A stretch of 64,000 bases of DNA from Escallonia rubra (GCA_033065855.1 JAVXUO010001816.1:1-64000); one strand, 5' to 3'. Counted from the stretch's first letter, positions 34,388-46,702 are shown. A program made the numbers and translations. The notes: generated from the letters alone by a model not told the origin.

Positions 34388-34930
34388 TTCTCTCCAGGTT
34401 ATAAAAATTTCGTCCACAAAGTTTGGTGTTCCTTAAATTACGATTCATAATCATGACTAATCTCGGATATCCACTGTCATAAAACTTAAGTGTTCATATA
34501 ACTAGAGCCATTTAAATGGTTGGCAAACAACCCAAATACAATTTTGAGCGACTTTACCAAGTATATGTGCTAAAGACCTCAAAGTACAGGGATGCCTGAT
34601 ATCTGTTTAACACACTTTAAGTCGCCAATAAATATTGCCTGAAATATCAGTACTCTTAAATCACAAGCCTTGCTACACTGTAAACACTATCTCTAGAATT
34701 TACCCTTTCTCCATTTATACCATTAAAATCATTGCTATTAATCCAAGTAAATTTATCGTAGTTAATCTTAATCTTAATATTACATTTTTTTCCCATTAAA
34801 GAAATTCGTCCTCGAATTTTAGAACCGTCACAATGTCCAAGCATGCGCTTCCGCTACGTAACTCTGATAGCAACCAACATAATACCAGTTCACTGCCTAA
34901 ACTCTGCACCAAAATTTGTCCCGTAAATAT
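34388..34930 (-). pseudogene. Pol-tail / 3' end region of a minus-strand Tekay-like element
   Basis: The minus strand has two successive modules: a frame with KIRGRISLMGKKC at about 34820, followed by a purine tract and tgtaatatt, and about 400 bases later the module abutting the LTR at 34387. The first resembles EIRGRISFNGEKMQ at about 57920 in C2. Such an RGR-type tail is where gypsy polyproteins of this group end, just before polypurine tract and LTR. Confidence 0.6.
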
Positions 34931-35463
34931 CCAACATTACAATTCCCGTTCAAGTCGTATCACTAAACTTAGTTCTACGGGACAATCACTTATATTTTAA
35001 CATTTGTATAACTTCATGGTCTAATGGCAATGAAGTTTGAGAGTCAGTTCTCTTTCCAACTTTTTTACAGTAAAAGAATAAAACTTATAGGTATCTAATC
35101 CATACTTAACCTCGCGGAATACAAGCCTAAGCTTTGACTTCCATCCATAGTGCATTATTGTAGAATCAAGACTTCCTAAGTAAAACACTCATTACCTTCT
35201 TTTTTCTTTTGATACCAAAATACACTTAAGCACAAAACTAATCTTTATCAATAGAACCCTAGTAGAACAGCTAAATTTAGAGTTTACGGGGGGGGGGGGG
35301 GGGACTATGATTGATACCTAAGATCTTCATTTTCTATCCTAGCACTGCCCAAACAGAATTCTTACAACACCAAACTTCTAACATCAACTAATTTCTAGGA
35401 ACAATTATGTCACTGAACTTTAAAAATCCAAAACCTCAAGGTACGCTGATACCTTAATGTACC
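34931..35463. other. Unassigned stretch with a 16-G run
   Basis: No coding signal. 35288-35303 is a run of 16 G, which could fold as a G-quadruplex or simply be slippage. It ends at the B2 LTR. Confidence 0.5.
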
Positions 35464-36765
35464 TGTGGCGTACCGCCTCAAAAAAAATCCCAAAAAATGG
35501 AATTTTTATGGATTCACCATCTTATTTAATTGAAAAAAACTAAAAATAAGAAAAACCCTAAGAAATGACTCTAAAGTGTCCAAAAGGATGGATGATGTAT
35601 TGAAACAGGAAGATGAGTTTAGGAACTAAGTTACGCAACAGGAATGTGTTAGGCACCAATTGCACCATTTCGGTCTCTACTTCATTTTTATTGATTATTG
35701 GCCTTAAAAAACATGTAACATGGAAAACATGATAAAACACACCCTAAGTTAATTTTAATGTTTTTGGCTTGAACTCGACATCAGGGGTCAAATAGCCTAT
35801 GTATTCGATTTGACAAATGGGAATCAAAACCGTAGTTCGATTCTAGTCCTACGGGAAGTAATTTACATTTCGAATCTAGACTTTAGACAAAGAAATGTAA
35901 AAGACTATTTTTGTTGTTTTTTAAATGAAAAGTGATCACAGGAAGGGGATACAATTTATATGATTTTCTAAACTAGAATAATAATTAAAGATTATCTCTC
36001 GAAGTAGTCTGTCTTGACTGACACAAGGATGTTCTCCTTATGATCCAAGATGCAAGGATTACAAAAGGCTTTTGAATGTGAGTTTGAATGGTTTGGATTC
36101 TCGAGAGAGCAAGAATATCACTTCACGGAGAAATGATACAAAAGCTCGAAAGAGAATAAGCTTCTAGAACCTTTGAAATGAAGGCTAATGGCCCTATTTA
36201 TAGTGCTCAGGATCGCAGAATCTGGCAAGATTGGCAATGCCAATTAGCAATAAAGATAAGTCAAAATAAATGATAAAATCGTAGTTTGACAAAAGTCAAC
36301 TAACAGACCAATTAGTTGAAAATTGGCCAGTTCATTGAAAAATTAAAAAAATATTTTTTGAACTTTGAGCCATTATCTGACCCTATCTTCAGTAATTATC
36401 TCTACTATCGTAAATAGGATGTACCTGATTTGGGATAATTCACTTTCTAAACATAAAACAGATTGATTTTATCTTTGCATAAGGGATGATTCACATATCA
36501 TTTTCCCAAATTATCTAGACCAACTAAATCAATTATTTTGACTAAGTCTAGACACTAGATTGGACTTAACACAATTGGACTGGACCAATGCAGTTGGACT
36601 GGACTGATGGACTAGTCATGCAACTGTGCTAGACTGGACTGGACTGGACATGTAATTGGACTGGACTGAATTAATTAACTAAATCACATTTCTAAGCCTA
36701 ATAATGCACTATAATTAACAATAAATTTCATTATTTATTTAATTAATAACACCAACAAAAATGGA
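35464..36765 (-). repeat. 3' LTR of B2 (about 1.3 kb)
   Basis: The plus-strand text starts tgtggcgtaccgcctcaaaa (35464) and matches the B1 LTRs as far as about 36330. It continues with ggactggact-type repeats to a likely end ...aacaccaaca at 36765, i.e. TGTTGGTG on the minus strand. No primer binding site lies left of 35464, so this is the 3' LTR, with internal DNA to the right. A purine tract on the minus strand (tgagggggtccg, about 36775) could be its polypurine tract. Confidence 0.75.
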
Positions 36766-36969
36766 GTGTTTACGGACCCCCTCAGTGATGGAGCTCGCTT
36801 GCGACGAAACATTACTAAAAAAAGAACAACACATTTTCGTAGCAAAAACACTGAAAAAACCATGTGACTCAAAGACTCACACAAATGTGAGGTTGGACCT
36901 TTACAGGCTTCCAACGTGTCCTCGAAAAGGAACCAGACCAAACATTGTTTGTAAAGGGTAAGAATATCG

Positions 36970-37600
36970 CTCGAAGCTGGAGCCAACAGTAACAACTATT
37001 GTTCGTTCATGACCCTGAAAAGTCACTAGCCGGAGCCAACAACGCGTCTCTAAATGGCTAGTTGTTTGAGCATAAGGTAAATATCATGTCTAGAAGCCAG
37101 AGCCAACAACGCGTCACTAAGTTGTTGGTCGTCTAGGTAAATGGGAATACCAAGTTTGAAAGCCGGAGTCAACAACGCGTTACTAAGTAGTTGGTCGTCT
37201 AAGTTGAATGAGAACATCATGTCTAGAAGCCGGAGCCCACAACGTGTCACCAAGCGGTTGGTCGTCCAGGGGAAAAGATATCATGTCTAGAAGCCAGAGC
37301 CATAATGCGTCACTAAGCGGTTCGTCATCTAGATACAAGAAGAGAGGTAATCCTAAGAGCCATAGCTAACAACACGTCACTAGGCAGTTGGTTTCTTGGA
37401 TATAAGGAAAGAGATAATCCTAAGAGCAACAGTCAACAACGCATCACTGGGCGGTTGGTCGTTTAGGAAAACTGATATGTCCAAGACCCGAATCCAACAA
37501 TGCGTCACTAAATGGTTGGTCGTTGGGACATATAAAAATCTTAGGAATATCACTCAAAGCTGGAGCCAACAATACCAGAAAGGCAGTTGGTCATTGAGTG
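36970..37600. repeat. Tandem array of about 66-bp units, around 10 diverged copies
   Basis: The pattern agccggagccaacaacgcgt, cactaagcggttggtcgtct recurs at about 37030, 37095, 37161, 37229, 37294, 37361, 37424, 37488 and 37558, with a partial copy at 36975. Units differ by 10-20% by eye. The array lies just inside the 3' LTR of B2. Confidence 0.85.
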
Positions 37601-38344
37601 CCAAACATATCAATTTCACTGATATGTAAAAAATGTTGCTTCTAGCAACATGCGCGGGACCTTGTACTAACCTTACACCATACAACATCACTGAACTGAG
37701 CAACAGATTCAAGTAATCAGATCGTACAAAAATTTGAAGGCAGGGTAGAGAACATCCACAGGTAAGCATGCGAGCAAACAAATGCTGGATAAAAAAGCCC
37801 TTGGAAGAATGAACATGTATAGGGCAGAATGCACAAGTAGGCAAACACAAACAACTATATTGATGATGCAAACATAGTAAGCATATAGGCTTACAAGCAT
37901 GTATTTTTTTTAAAAAAAATTTGTGGGTTCGAAAACTGGCCGGTTGATCAATACCTAGGAAACTTTTGGAAATTTAAAATTTATGGTCGAAAACCGGCTG
38001 ATTAGTCAGCGGATTTTGAGAATTCTTGAAATTTGGACACGAAAATCGGCCAGTTAGTCAGCCGCTTTGGGAATTTTGAAAACCGAAGAGTTGAAAACTG
38101 ACTGGTTAATCGCATTGACCAACTTAAACGACAAAATCGGGCGGTTTGGCCGCTCATTTTGTGCCCAAATTTAGGATTTTTGGGAAACACTTTTAACCCA
38201 ATCCAAGCTTAATATCTCTAAGACTTCTAGAACATATGATCTTACCGTAATCACACCCCTAGCCTATAAACTCAACCAATCTCTCTCTGATTTTTCTCAA
38301 TTTTGCTCAAACATGGAAGACTACATTCGAGCGTGAAAGGGCCA
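37601..38344. other. Spacer of B2 with ccggttggtcag-type words
   Basis: No coding frame. 37930-38150 holds four or five copies of aaaac-ggc-ggtt-gtca-like words, the motif also found in the B1 leader. 38160-38340 precedes the antisense gene and may hold its promoter. Confidence 0.45.
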
Positions 38345-40760
38345 TGAATGAGGACCTCAAATCGGGAAGATTACTCGATTCCGACCGAAGAATCGATCGA
38401 ACAATTGTTCCTTGCTGATCCTGGAGCAATAAACCCACCTAAGCAATCGATTTTCCGTGGAGGAGGTGAGTTTTGCTCAAGTTTTTCCTACTCACACACA
38501 TTATTTCACCTTGCTTCACACATACTCCATGCCCATGTAAAGTAGAACCCACATATAAGGTTTTTCATGCAATTCACACATGAACCCAACGGTTCTCTAA
38601 ATTTTCTTCCTCGTTTTGCAATTTGCAGCCCCTCCTTACGAATATGTGTTGTAGGGGCTCCCCTAATCTTGTTAGAGAATGGTGGGTGAAAATCCCCGAA
38701 CCCATCAAGGCCAGAGTAGCCACTACGGGTTTTTGTCCTTTTTTTGAACCGGTTGCATCCCTTAACCTGGAGCAAAAGACACCTTCCGTGTCTAGTTGAG
38801 TATTGGTAGGATTCCACCAACACCTTTCGCATGCCATTCGGGAAGGCTACAGTCACCCATTTCGACTTTACGAACATTGTAAGTGTTCATTCTCGAGTGA
38901 GGCCTATACCCTGGGCCCATGATCTGGACAAAGACCAAGACCTCATGGTTCGGTTGCTTGGTTATGAACCATCCTACAAAAAGGTCGGTTCAATCTTATT
39001 GGATACCATCCATGCTCATTACAAAAACATGAGTTTGGAAGGGTTGGAGCTTGCAGTGGTTGACCAATTTGTCCAGGGACCTTTGTTGTATGCTCTGGGG
39101 AGACCTTTTTTAGCAATGTAGACGACTTTGTTCAGCTTTGGTGCCTACGGGCTTTGGAGACTATAGAGGAGGTCAGGGAGTACGACTGGGGTACTCCCGG
39201 GGTACTCCCGCTCTTACATATCTGTTTTGGTGTATGGGTGCAGTATCCCAGAGGCAGTCCCTCAGCTTCATCGGATATTATGATGTTTGGGAGGTATGGC
39301 ATGCTCTCTGGTTAATTTTTAATTATTACATGCATGTTCTAGACATATTTCTCACATATGGTGTGTGTTCATAGATTTGGGCTTCAAGGTCCTTGGTTCT
39401 CGTGCTTCTCGCCTGGGGGAGACGTACACTAGCGAGACTACACCAGCGAGGTACCCTGGAATTTCAAGGATGAAAATGCTGGGGTCTCAGAGTTTATGCA
39501 CTGGGACAACTTCAGTGGGCTGAAATAACGCCTGGTAAGCAGTTGTCTAAATTTTGCAAATTTTCCTTTGGCATGCTTATTGAATTCTTACCCCTTTCTC
39601 TCTTTTGTTTTAGGCTTCCTTGTCTTGGTGGTGGGTGAAAGTGGAGGATTATCCTAAGGAGCTGGCCTACACATAGTGCCAAATATTGTTAGTGGGACCC
39701 TCACAAGAGGTGTTCTACCTAGGAGAAAGGGTGCTTCTCCAGCACCATCGGATGTCGATGTTGGGATTCTGACTGGCCTTCCCAAGGAGATGTATGACAC
39801 GATAGAGCTAGATAGGGGCTTGAGATAGAGTCTCATGAGGAGGATCGATGTGTCTTCCTTTCGATGGCCGAATGACCCTCGCACTTACGAGGTATTCATG
39901 AATGAAGATTTGGCTTTTCTGACCTTGGAGTGGTTGAAGAAGATACAGAAAGAGAGGGTTGCCTAAGAAAATAAGGAAAAGGGCAAGAAAGAGGCTAATG
40001 TGACTGAGGTTATCCCATTCCCTCCATGGACAATGTCGGTCTTCTTGAGGGGGGGAGACCGAGGAGCATGAGCCGATCCTCTAGCCCGAGAAGGACTCCG
40101 AGGTGTATGGGCTCAAGGAGTTGGCTAGGATCCACACGGTAATCTCTAGACTAGAATTAATTATTTTCATCATTATCTATTCATGCTGGATCTTAATTAT
40201 GTGTTTTTTTCTCGATGTAGGTCCCATGTTCAATGCTCAGAGATGCTTACCAGATGATCCATAGCCCCAAGGGCATGGTGTTAGGTTATAGGGACTTGCT
40301 ACCTGTGTATGGACCCTCACAGAAGGCTATGGAGACGCCTACTCCTACTCCCTAAGTGCCACCTTTGGGAGGTGGATCGAGTGGCCGAACCAGCTCTATG
40401 GAGCCCCCGACCCCTGCTACTACTCTACTAGGGCAACTCATGTTGTGCCCAATGGGAAACGTGTAAAGACTAGGGCAAAAATTTGGACATGGGAAAAGAG
40501 GACTAAACCGGAGTCGGCCTTATCATAAGGGGAAGAAGTGGCCACCGGGAGCAAGAAGAAAGGTCCAACCCATCCATCGCAGCAAAGGCAAAAATCATCT
40601 TAGATTGCCGAGGAAGAAGAATATGCAAGGGGTGACGAGGAAGAAATAGAGACTGAGGAAGCCAGAGAGGAGGCTATTGAGGAGAGTGAGGAGGTCGAGG
40701 AGGAAGCGTCAGAAGGTTCGGAGTCCAGCAGCAAGAAGGAGTCCATCCCCTGAAGATTCC
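38345..40760 (+). pseudogene. Antisense PMD-like gene of B2, decayed
   Basis: Open pieces lie in several frames. At 38831-39118: FGKATVTHFDFTNIVSVHSR, then LVRLLGYEPSYK and VDQFVQGPLLYALGRPFLAM. At about 39170-39300, across a frameshift: EYDWGTPALTYLFWCMGAVS and SFIGYYDVWEVW, resembling the WGsa-LayLYr...GG...LLq-W core of PMD proteins. Introns are likely (a donor-like gaggtgagt at about 38463, acceptor ttgcag at about 38629; another acceptor at about 40220). The C-terminal part is acidic and Lys-rich (EEEIETEEAREEAIEESEE, about 40640). Many stops make this a pseudogene. It runs antisense to the retroelement, like the PMD gene of copy A, but is not a close copy of it. Confidence 0.5.
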
Positions 40761-41459
40761 CCAAGAAAGCTGTGAAGATGTTGCTGCTTAGGCTTAGGTC
40801 TAGAGTCGGCCTAGAAGTTAGAGTCCTTTAGGGACTTTCCTTTCAAACCACTGTATATAACTAGACCATTATTTTTTGTCTTTTGATTTAGAAACTACGT
40901 AGTTAATCCCGACTGGGATGTGTATTCTACTTATATGCTCACACATGCACATAAAAGAAAGGAAAACATGCTTATAATGATTTGAAAATTGGACATTGAA
41001 CTAAAAGATTGACAGGTGCAGGGTTTGGACTAAACCTAGGCAAACCTTGCAAATTTTCAAAAAAGTGACTAACCGACAGGTTAGTCAATGACCAAAAGGA
41101 TTTTTCTTTGAGAACGGGCCGATTGGTCAGAACCCAATTATAATTTTAAGGCAAAACCAAATGGTTGGTCAGAGACAAAATTGACTTTTCAAGTAAAATC
41201 AACCAATTGGTCAGAAGAAAATTTGATTTTCTTGGGAAAACCGGACGGTTGGTCAGAAGGATGAACCATCAAATATTCAAATCAAACGGGAAAACAGGCC
41301 GATTATTTTGAAAACCGTCTAGTTTTTCTGACAAATGTTTTTGATTATTTTTAAATTTTCGACTCCTAACCCTATACAAATTAGGCCTATCTCACTATAT
41401 ATTCAGAACTCATCCATTTAGAATGATATTCAACCCTTATTATCTCCCAAGAACTTCCC
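40761..41459. other. Spacer between the two antisense genes of B2
   Basis: No coding signal. 41060-41330 has five diverged copies of a short unit with gaccaaccgg-ttggtcag-type words spaced about 45-55 bases apart. Confidence 0.5.
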
Positions 41460-42670
41460 ATGGCTTTTGAAGATGATCCCACAATCTTCAAGCTCCAACT
41501 CCGGGCCTTCGCAAATTCCTTCAATAAGAAGGAGTTAATTCATCTAGATAGGTGAATCAATCTAAAATCCGTCATGAGCTTAAGGAGTGTAATAGTTCAT
41601 GAAGACATTCTTCGTGTAGCATGCAAATTTTGGGATGTGGAATATCATGTCTTTCGTTTCAGTTTAAACAAACTCTACCATACTTTTGAGGAACTCTTTA
41701 CTCTGGTTGGCATTTCGGTCAATCTGCCGATTGCTATTCCAATCATCCAAGTCAGTTATGCCAAGGCCCTCAAGACCTTGCTAAATATCAGAAAGTAGTG
41801 CCAGATATTTCATCGGAGGCAAAGGTATTCTGCTATCTCTAGTGAGATAATACTTTTCTCCTATGGTTGAGTAACTGCCCTAACAATATGCTTGGTGGCC
41901 AAATATCTTACTTTTTTTGGTCATGGGATTTTTGACATGAGACTAGTTAGCATATTGATTCAGGTGTCTACCAAAGGTATAATCGTAATCTCCTTAGTGG
42001 TAGCTGAAACTTCGCATGGTATTACTTATGTATATAAGGTTCCAAGTGTGCCTTTCGGGGGTAGCCCATTGCTGCTATTGTATATGTGGTTGTTGGATCA
42101 CATGCGTCTGATAGTCAAACCTACTGCAGAAGGATTTAGCCAAACCTGGCTCTGGTTTCATGTTGATAAGAAAGTTCAGGCTTTAAACAGCCGACTGAGG
42201 GCAGTGCTGAATTGGAATTTCCCAAGTGCTTGTGAAATAAGGTCTCTCGAGTAAGCCAAGGAGGAAGCTCGTGTTGCTATCGGGTTAGGACCGGAGGTAT
42301 CTGAGTCCGGCAAGGAGGAAGCTCGTGTTGCTATCGGGTTAGGACTGGAGGTATCTAAGTCCGACAAGTTTTCTTAGAGTATAGTGCAAAGTTTTCGTCG
42401 TCCTCAAGCTGAAGGCAAAATTCGACTTACTTCGATCAAGCGGTCTTGGATTGATTCTCAATTATTTGAAGAGAAATTTGATGTAGACGGGAATCTAATA
42501 CAATCATTGCATATGAATGAGCCATGGCGACACCTTTCTTTGCTACCAAAGAAAAAGCCCCAGAAACTGTCCCCATCTATCAAAGCTACTCGGAACCGGG
42601 AATCTAGTGTGGATGATTATCTCGAGGGTCAGTTTAATCGCAAGGGTAATAAAGGTAAAGAAAAGTAGGT
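41460..42670 (+). pseudogene. Antisense DUF7745-like gene of B2, decayed
   Basis: It starts plausibly at ATG 41460 (MAFEDDPTIFKLQLRAFANS). A stop precedes a frame with IVHEDILRVACKFWDVEYHV, FRFSLNKLYHTFEELFTLVG, which resembles plant DUF7745 proteins (alv-FWdp--hvFrf---elcPtleEf-allG). A later frame (41892-42251) has PFGGSPLLLLYMWLLDHMRL and FSQTWLWFHVDKKVQALNSR. The tail 42384-42668 is basic (KKKPQKLSPSIKATRNRES). A 59-bp direct repeat (gccaaggaggaagctcgtgt / ggcaaggaggaagctcgtgt) lies at 42256-42370. DUF7745 is known from plant transposon-associated proteins of unknown function. Confidence 0.5.
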
Positions 42671-43139
42671 CAATGACCCGCTTTCCACGTAGAAGAATTA
42701 GAGGATGTGATCCCAGTGTCTCAAAGATTAACTTACAAGAAAGGTATGGAAACATGGAAGTCAGTCACAAATGATACAGACAGTTCGGCTTCAAAGAAGA
42801 TGAAACAGATGCTGATAGATATCCCGTAGGTTGCTGATAAGACCTAAAATTTTATTTTCGCCCTAACTTTTGCCTAGGCCGCCATTTGCAGGGTTTTAGT
42901 CCTAGAAGGCATTTTTTTTAGTATCTTTCTTAATTTCTATTTTTTCCTTGCTCTAACTTTTTCCTAGGCCGTCCTTTACATGTGTTTTTCATCCTAGCGG
43001 GCATTTTTTTTTATTTTTCTCAGGAATATGTCAGTATCATAGCCAGCGGAATAAAAGACTCATCTTGACCGCACCCAAGGTAACTTTACGGGCTGCCTAC
43101 GTACCTCCATCTATATGTCACATCAATTTATGTGTGTTG
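42671..43139. other. Region between DUF7745-like gene and integrase of B2
   Basis: Two diverged copies of a block of about 115 bp (gccctaacttttgcctaggccg / gctctaactttttcctaggccg, each ending in a T run) lie at 42860-43020. No coding signal. Confidence 0.5.
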
Positions 43140-44165
43140 AAAAATGTTCTTAGGGAATATCTGGTCATTCGTAGTTCAATTACAAATCTTGCTCAAACAT
43201 AATATTTCTTTAGCCAATCTAGATTGACTAATTCTGACAACTCGATTCCATCTAAGTCGACTAATAGCGTTGTACCCTCAGTCATGATTTGTTTGATCAT
43301 AATAGGGACCTGACAAGTTAGGTTCGAACTTTCCTCGCGGCTTCCAAATTTGTCCAATGTTCTCCTTTAACACCAAGTCTCATTCTTTTAGACCACAACC
43401 TTTCACTCGCTTATTAAAGGCTTGGGCTATCCACTTTTGGTAACCCTAGATGTGTTATAATGCTTTCAATTTGGTGTCTAACCCAATCTTCCTTGGCTAA
43501 TTTATTCTCCAATAGTATGCTTAGAGAATCTACTTCAGATTCCACCAAGAGTACTACTGCCTCCATGCTGTAGACTAGTGGATATGGGGTAGCTTTGGTT
43601 AATGTTCTCGTTGATTTCTTCTAGCCCCAGAGGGCGTACGGGAGCTTATCTGGCCAACTCTTAGAGGAATCCATCGTTTTACTTAGCATGCTCTTGATGT
43701 TCTTGTTGGTGGCCTCGACAAACCCATTGGTATGTGGTCGGTATAGTGATGATCGGTGTCAGATGATATCATACTCCTCGGCTAGGTCTGTGACTTTTCC
43801 TTCAAAATGTAACATGTTATCTGAGATCAACTCCCGAGGGACTTCATATCGGCACATGATGTTCGTTCAGATAAACTGAGCCATTTTTCTGGCATTGAGT
43901 ACAACATTTGAATCAACCTCTATCCACTTCACGAAGTAATCTATTGCCACCAATATGAATTCATGTCCGTTAAAGGATTTAGGACTAATCTTCTCTATCA
44001 CATTTACTCCCCAAACTGAAAACAACCAGGGAGAGGCCATCAACTCTCAGGTAAGAAGATGTTGTAAGTTGGCATACACCTGACATTTGTGACACCTCTT
44101 CACGTACTTAACACAGTCTTGTTCCATAGTACTCCAATAATGTTCCCGTTAGAGGATTTTTTTTT
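43140..44165 (-). pseudogene. Integrase of B2, decayed but with domains in order
   Basis: Minus-strand translation from about 44140: YWSTMEQDCVKYVKRCHKCQ (zinc finger end), SVWGVNVIEKISPKS (core start, with the usual Asp replaced by Asn), EFILVAIDYFVKWIE, ELISDNMLHFE (second Asp present), RPHTNGFVEATNKNIKSML (Glu present), SWPDKLPYALWG and ATPYPLVYSMEAVVL. The frame has at least four stops. This pattern is close to Tat/Athila integrases and distinct from that of copy A. Confidence 0.8.
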
Positions 44166-44296
44166 TCCTAGCATTCGTCTATTCATGTGCGGTCCACACT
44201 CTCCTGCATGTATATCTCCATGATATGATCTCTCTCTCTCTCTCGGTTACACGCAACATGTCTCGTACATTATAATGTCTCTTATATAATCTTTGG

Positions 44297-45732
44297 TCAA
44301 ATATATCTGCCAAATATATCTGCCAGATCACGCCCGAGCTTTTTCCCGCCCGCCCAAGCATATACTCGGCCACCCGCATACCAGATCGACACCTCACTCG
44401 ACCTGCCCGGCCGAGTCACCGTAACCCTCCTCGGCGACGGATGTACTAAGGGAAATCCCACAGGCCGATAATCCATGTAGATTTCGAACAGATACCGCTG
44501 CAAGAACATCCAGTCTATATACGTCGCCACCTGATAGCGTCTGTATGACCTCTGCACGTCATTGGAAAACTGGTCCAGACGCGAGTACAAGGTGCCTGAG
44601 TAAATAGGGGCCAGCCGACCCGACCACCGCCAGCCATCCTAACAGCCAACTTGAACACCCTCGGGGAAATGCCATCCTCCGGCGTACCCTCAAATACAAA
44701 CCTACAGTACAAGAGCATGCAACATCTATTATGACCACCCCACCCTGTTCAGAACGTAAAGTGCGATGCATGACAGTATGACTACGTTAGCTTTTCGAAG
44801 CATGAATTGTTTTTCCTAAGTATAGGATCCGACATTCTATGCATACAAAAGCAATTGAACTATAGCATACCGAAGTACTGAAGGGAAAACAATAGAACGC
44901 GTACCTGGACAAGAACATGGCAAGGAATCCCGCCAGCTCGTATCTGTCGTCCTTATAGCAAGGACCCATGCGAAAGTTGCTCGCCGACACCGACTTCTGC
45001 CCGGGTAGCGCGGTTGCCGTACCATAGAAGTGTTTGATCCACCCGATGTACGTACCCTTTTCGATGGCTCCTTATCACCGAGGCAAACCCTTGCAGTTCC
45101 TTCACCGTCAACCGTTCCGCCGCCGTCAACTTCAGTTCACAAGCATTCTCCGTCCTGTGCATCGGCAACCCCGTCAGCATCATCACGTCGAGAAGCGTCG
45201 GCCCAATCTCCCCAAATGCCGTAATGAACGTATGCGTCTGTGCACTCCATCTAGAAAGCAACAACGTCAAGCCTTTAACATCCCTCACCGGATCAATCAC
45301 CTTGAACGTCGCCTCTATCACAGCCACCAATCCTAATGCCTCCAACCTCTCTACCCAAGCCGAATGCTCCAACATGTACGTGCACCAAAATTTCCACCCC
45401 ACCGGCATGGTGTTGTGGCCCTTGAACATCACCGGTGACCACGGTATATATAGTCGTTCCGCCAACAAACCCGGCACATACCTCGGCGACATCACCGGGG
45501 TAACCTCCCCACTTGGCGTACGAACATACGGCGAAGCAACCATCGGACTCTCCGCCATCGACGTCACACCCCAAGGACCTAAAAACACGTCCGCAACCAC
45601 TCGCTGGCTTAGCTCTCCCCAAAGTTCCTTGGGTAGGCATCCAGGCACCGCCCCCCTCGCTGTCAAAAATATATTACTTTGGCTTGGCGTTGGATCAAAG
45701 CTCCTCGCCCTACCATTGAAGCTCAACGGCAC
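44297..45732 (-). pseudogene. Antisense PMD gene of A' (5' part), truncated and frameshifted
   Basis: ATG at 45732 starts a frame of about 240 codons that gives the N-terminus missing from copy A: PWGVTSMAESPMVASPY, then LLLSRWSAQTHTFITAFGEI, GPTLLDVMMLTGLPM. A frameshift near 45045 precedes GWIKHFYGT; the protein continues as MGPCYKDDRYELAGFLAMF. A 203-nt intron (44904-44702, GT..AG) sits exactly where the intron of copy A lies. Exon 2 has VFEGTPEDGISPRVFKLAVR and, near 44550, a CAG where copy A has its nonsense TAG. Similarity ends near 44290, so about two thirds of the gene is lost. Confidence 0.75.
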
Positions 45733-45936
45733 CCCCGCTACCTCGACCGGCGCAGCCTCGTCATCTCAAAACATGTCGCCTGACACCGACGTTGATCACC
45801 CGCTCGCTTCACAGCGACATCGCGCACTTTGCTTCTTCCTTGTCTTTTTTGGTACTCCGCCATCATTCCCATCACCTAGCAGAATGGAGTCGCGCACCCC
45901 CACCCCCACCCGAACCTCGGCCTCGGCCCCACGTAC

Positions 45937-46702
45937 GTAACTTTGACACCTTATTCGTCACATGGGTACGATTCACCTCGACACGCTCGTCATAACGCAA
46001 CTTTAAGATTTGTCTTTGCCCAACAAAACACCTACCTTCGGCGCGTCCAAAGTTCACCAAAAGGGGGAGTGGCCTTGGCCTCCCTTCATGGGAGTTGGCC
46101 ATTGGCCTTGCCCACCCCCTAGGGTCGGCCTCGGCCTCCCCAAGGGTGGTGGCCTTGGCCTTCCCCTAATTTTTGGCCTATGGCCTCCCCCCCCCCCCCC
46201 ACTTGTTTTCTCGAGCCTTTGTAACTCCGCGATGTTTACGGACGTTCGTAGATCAACCTTGCGAGGTCCGTCGTACATCAACCTCACGACGTCCGTCACC
46301 CGTGACCGCGCACCGCTCCCGCGGTGCCCATCGCCCAAAGTCACGCGCTACCGCCGAATGACCCGTCACCGACAACCACATACCATAACTCCCAACTTTG
46401 TCATTACTACATGTTGCATTCATTATTTTGTTAGAAAAAGCACACTCAACTCATGACCCGTCTCTGGGACACCCGCGCGCCATCTTCGCGAAGTTCGTCG
46501 CCGCGCCCGTGCGCCATTCTCATCATATGTGCCCTCGGCACCAAGTATTGCTCCGTGACGTTCGTCGCCGCGCCTGTGCGCCATTCTCATCATATTTACC
46601 CCCGGCACCAAGTATTGCTCCGCGACGTTCGTCGTCGTGCCACTTTCATAACATGTTCCTCGGCACCAGGTATTGTCTCGTGCTGTAGGCACCTCGCTCA
46701 TG
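45937..46702 (+). repeat. Direct copy of an internal LTR segment upstream of the antisense PMD gene
   Basis: From cgtaactttgacaccttatt at 45937 to gcacctcgctcatg at 46702 the sequence is nearly identical to 48598-49377, including the GGCC-rich block and the short cgtcgc array. It represents the middle quarter of LTR A', displaced by about 2.66 kb. It lies upstream of the PMD start on the PMD strand. Confidence 0.9.

Larger units (their letters stand above)
35464..44165 (-). mobile_element. 3' half of Tat-like element B2 with two antisense genes
   Basis: Minus-strand order: integrase (44165-43140), spacer, an antisense DUF7745-like gene (41460-42670), an antisense PMD-like gene (38345-40760), a 66-bp tandem array, and the 3' LTR (36765-35464). 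The LTR matches those of B1. Everything 5' of integrase is absent: at about 44170 the sequence changes to element A'. Confidence 0.7.
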
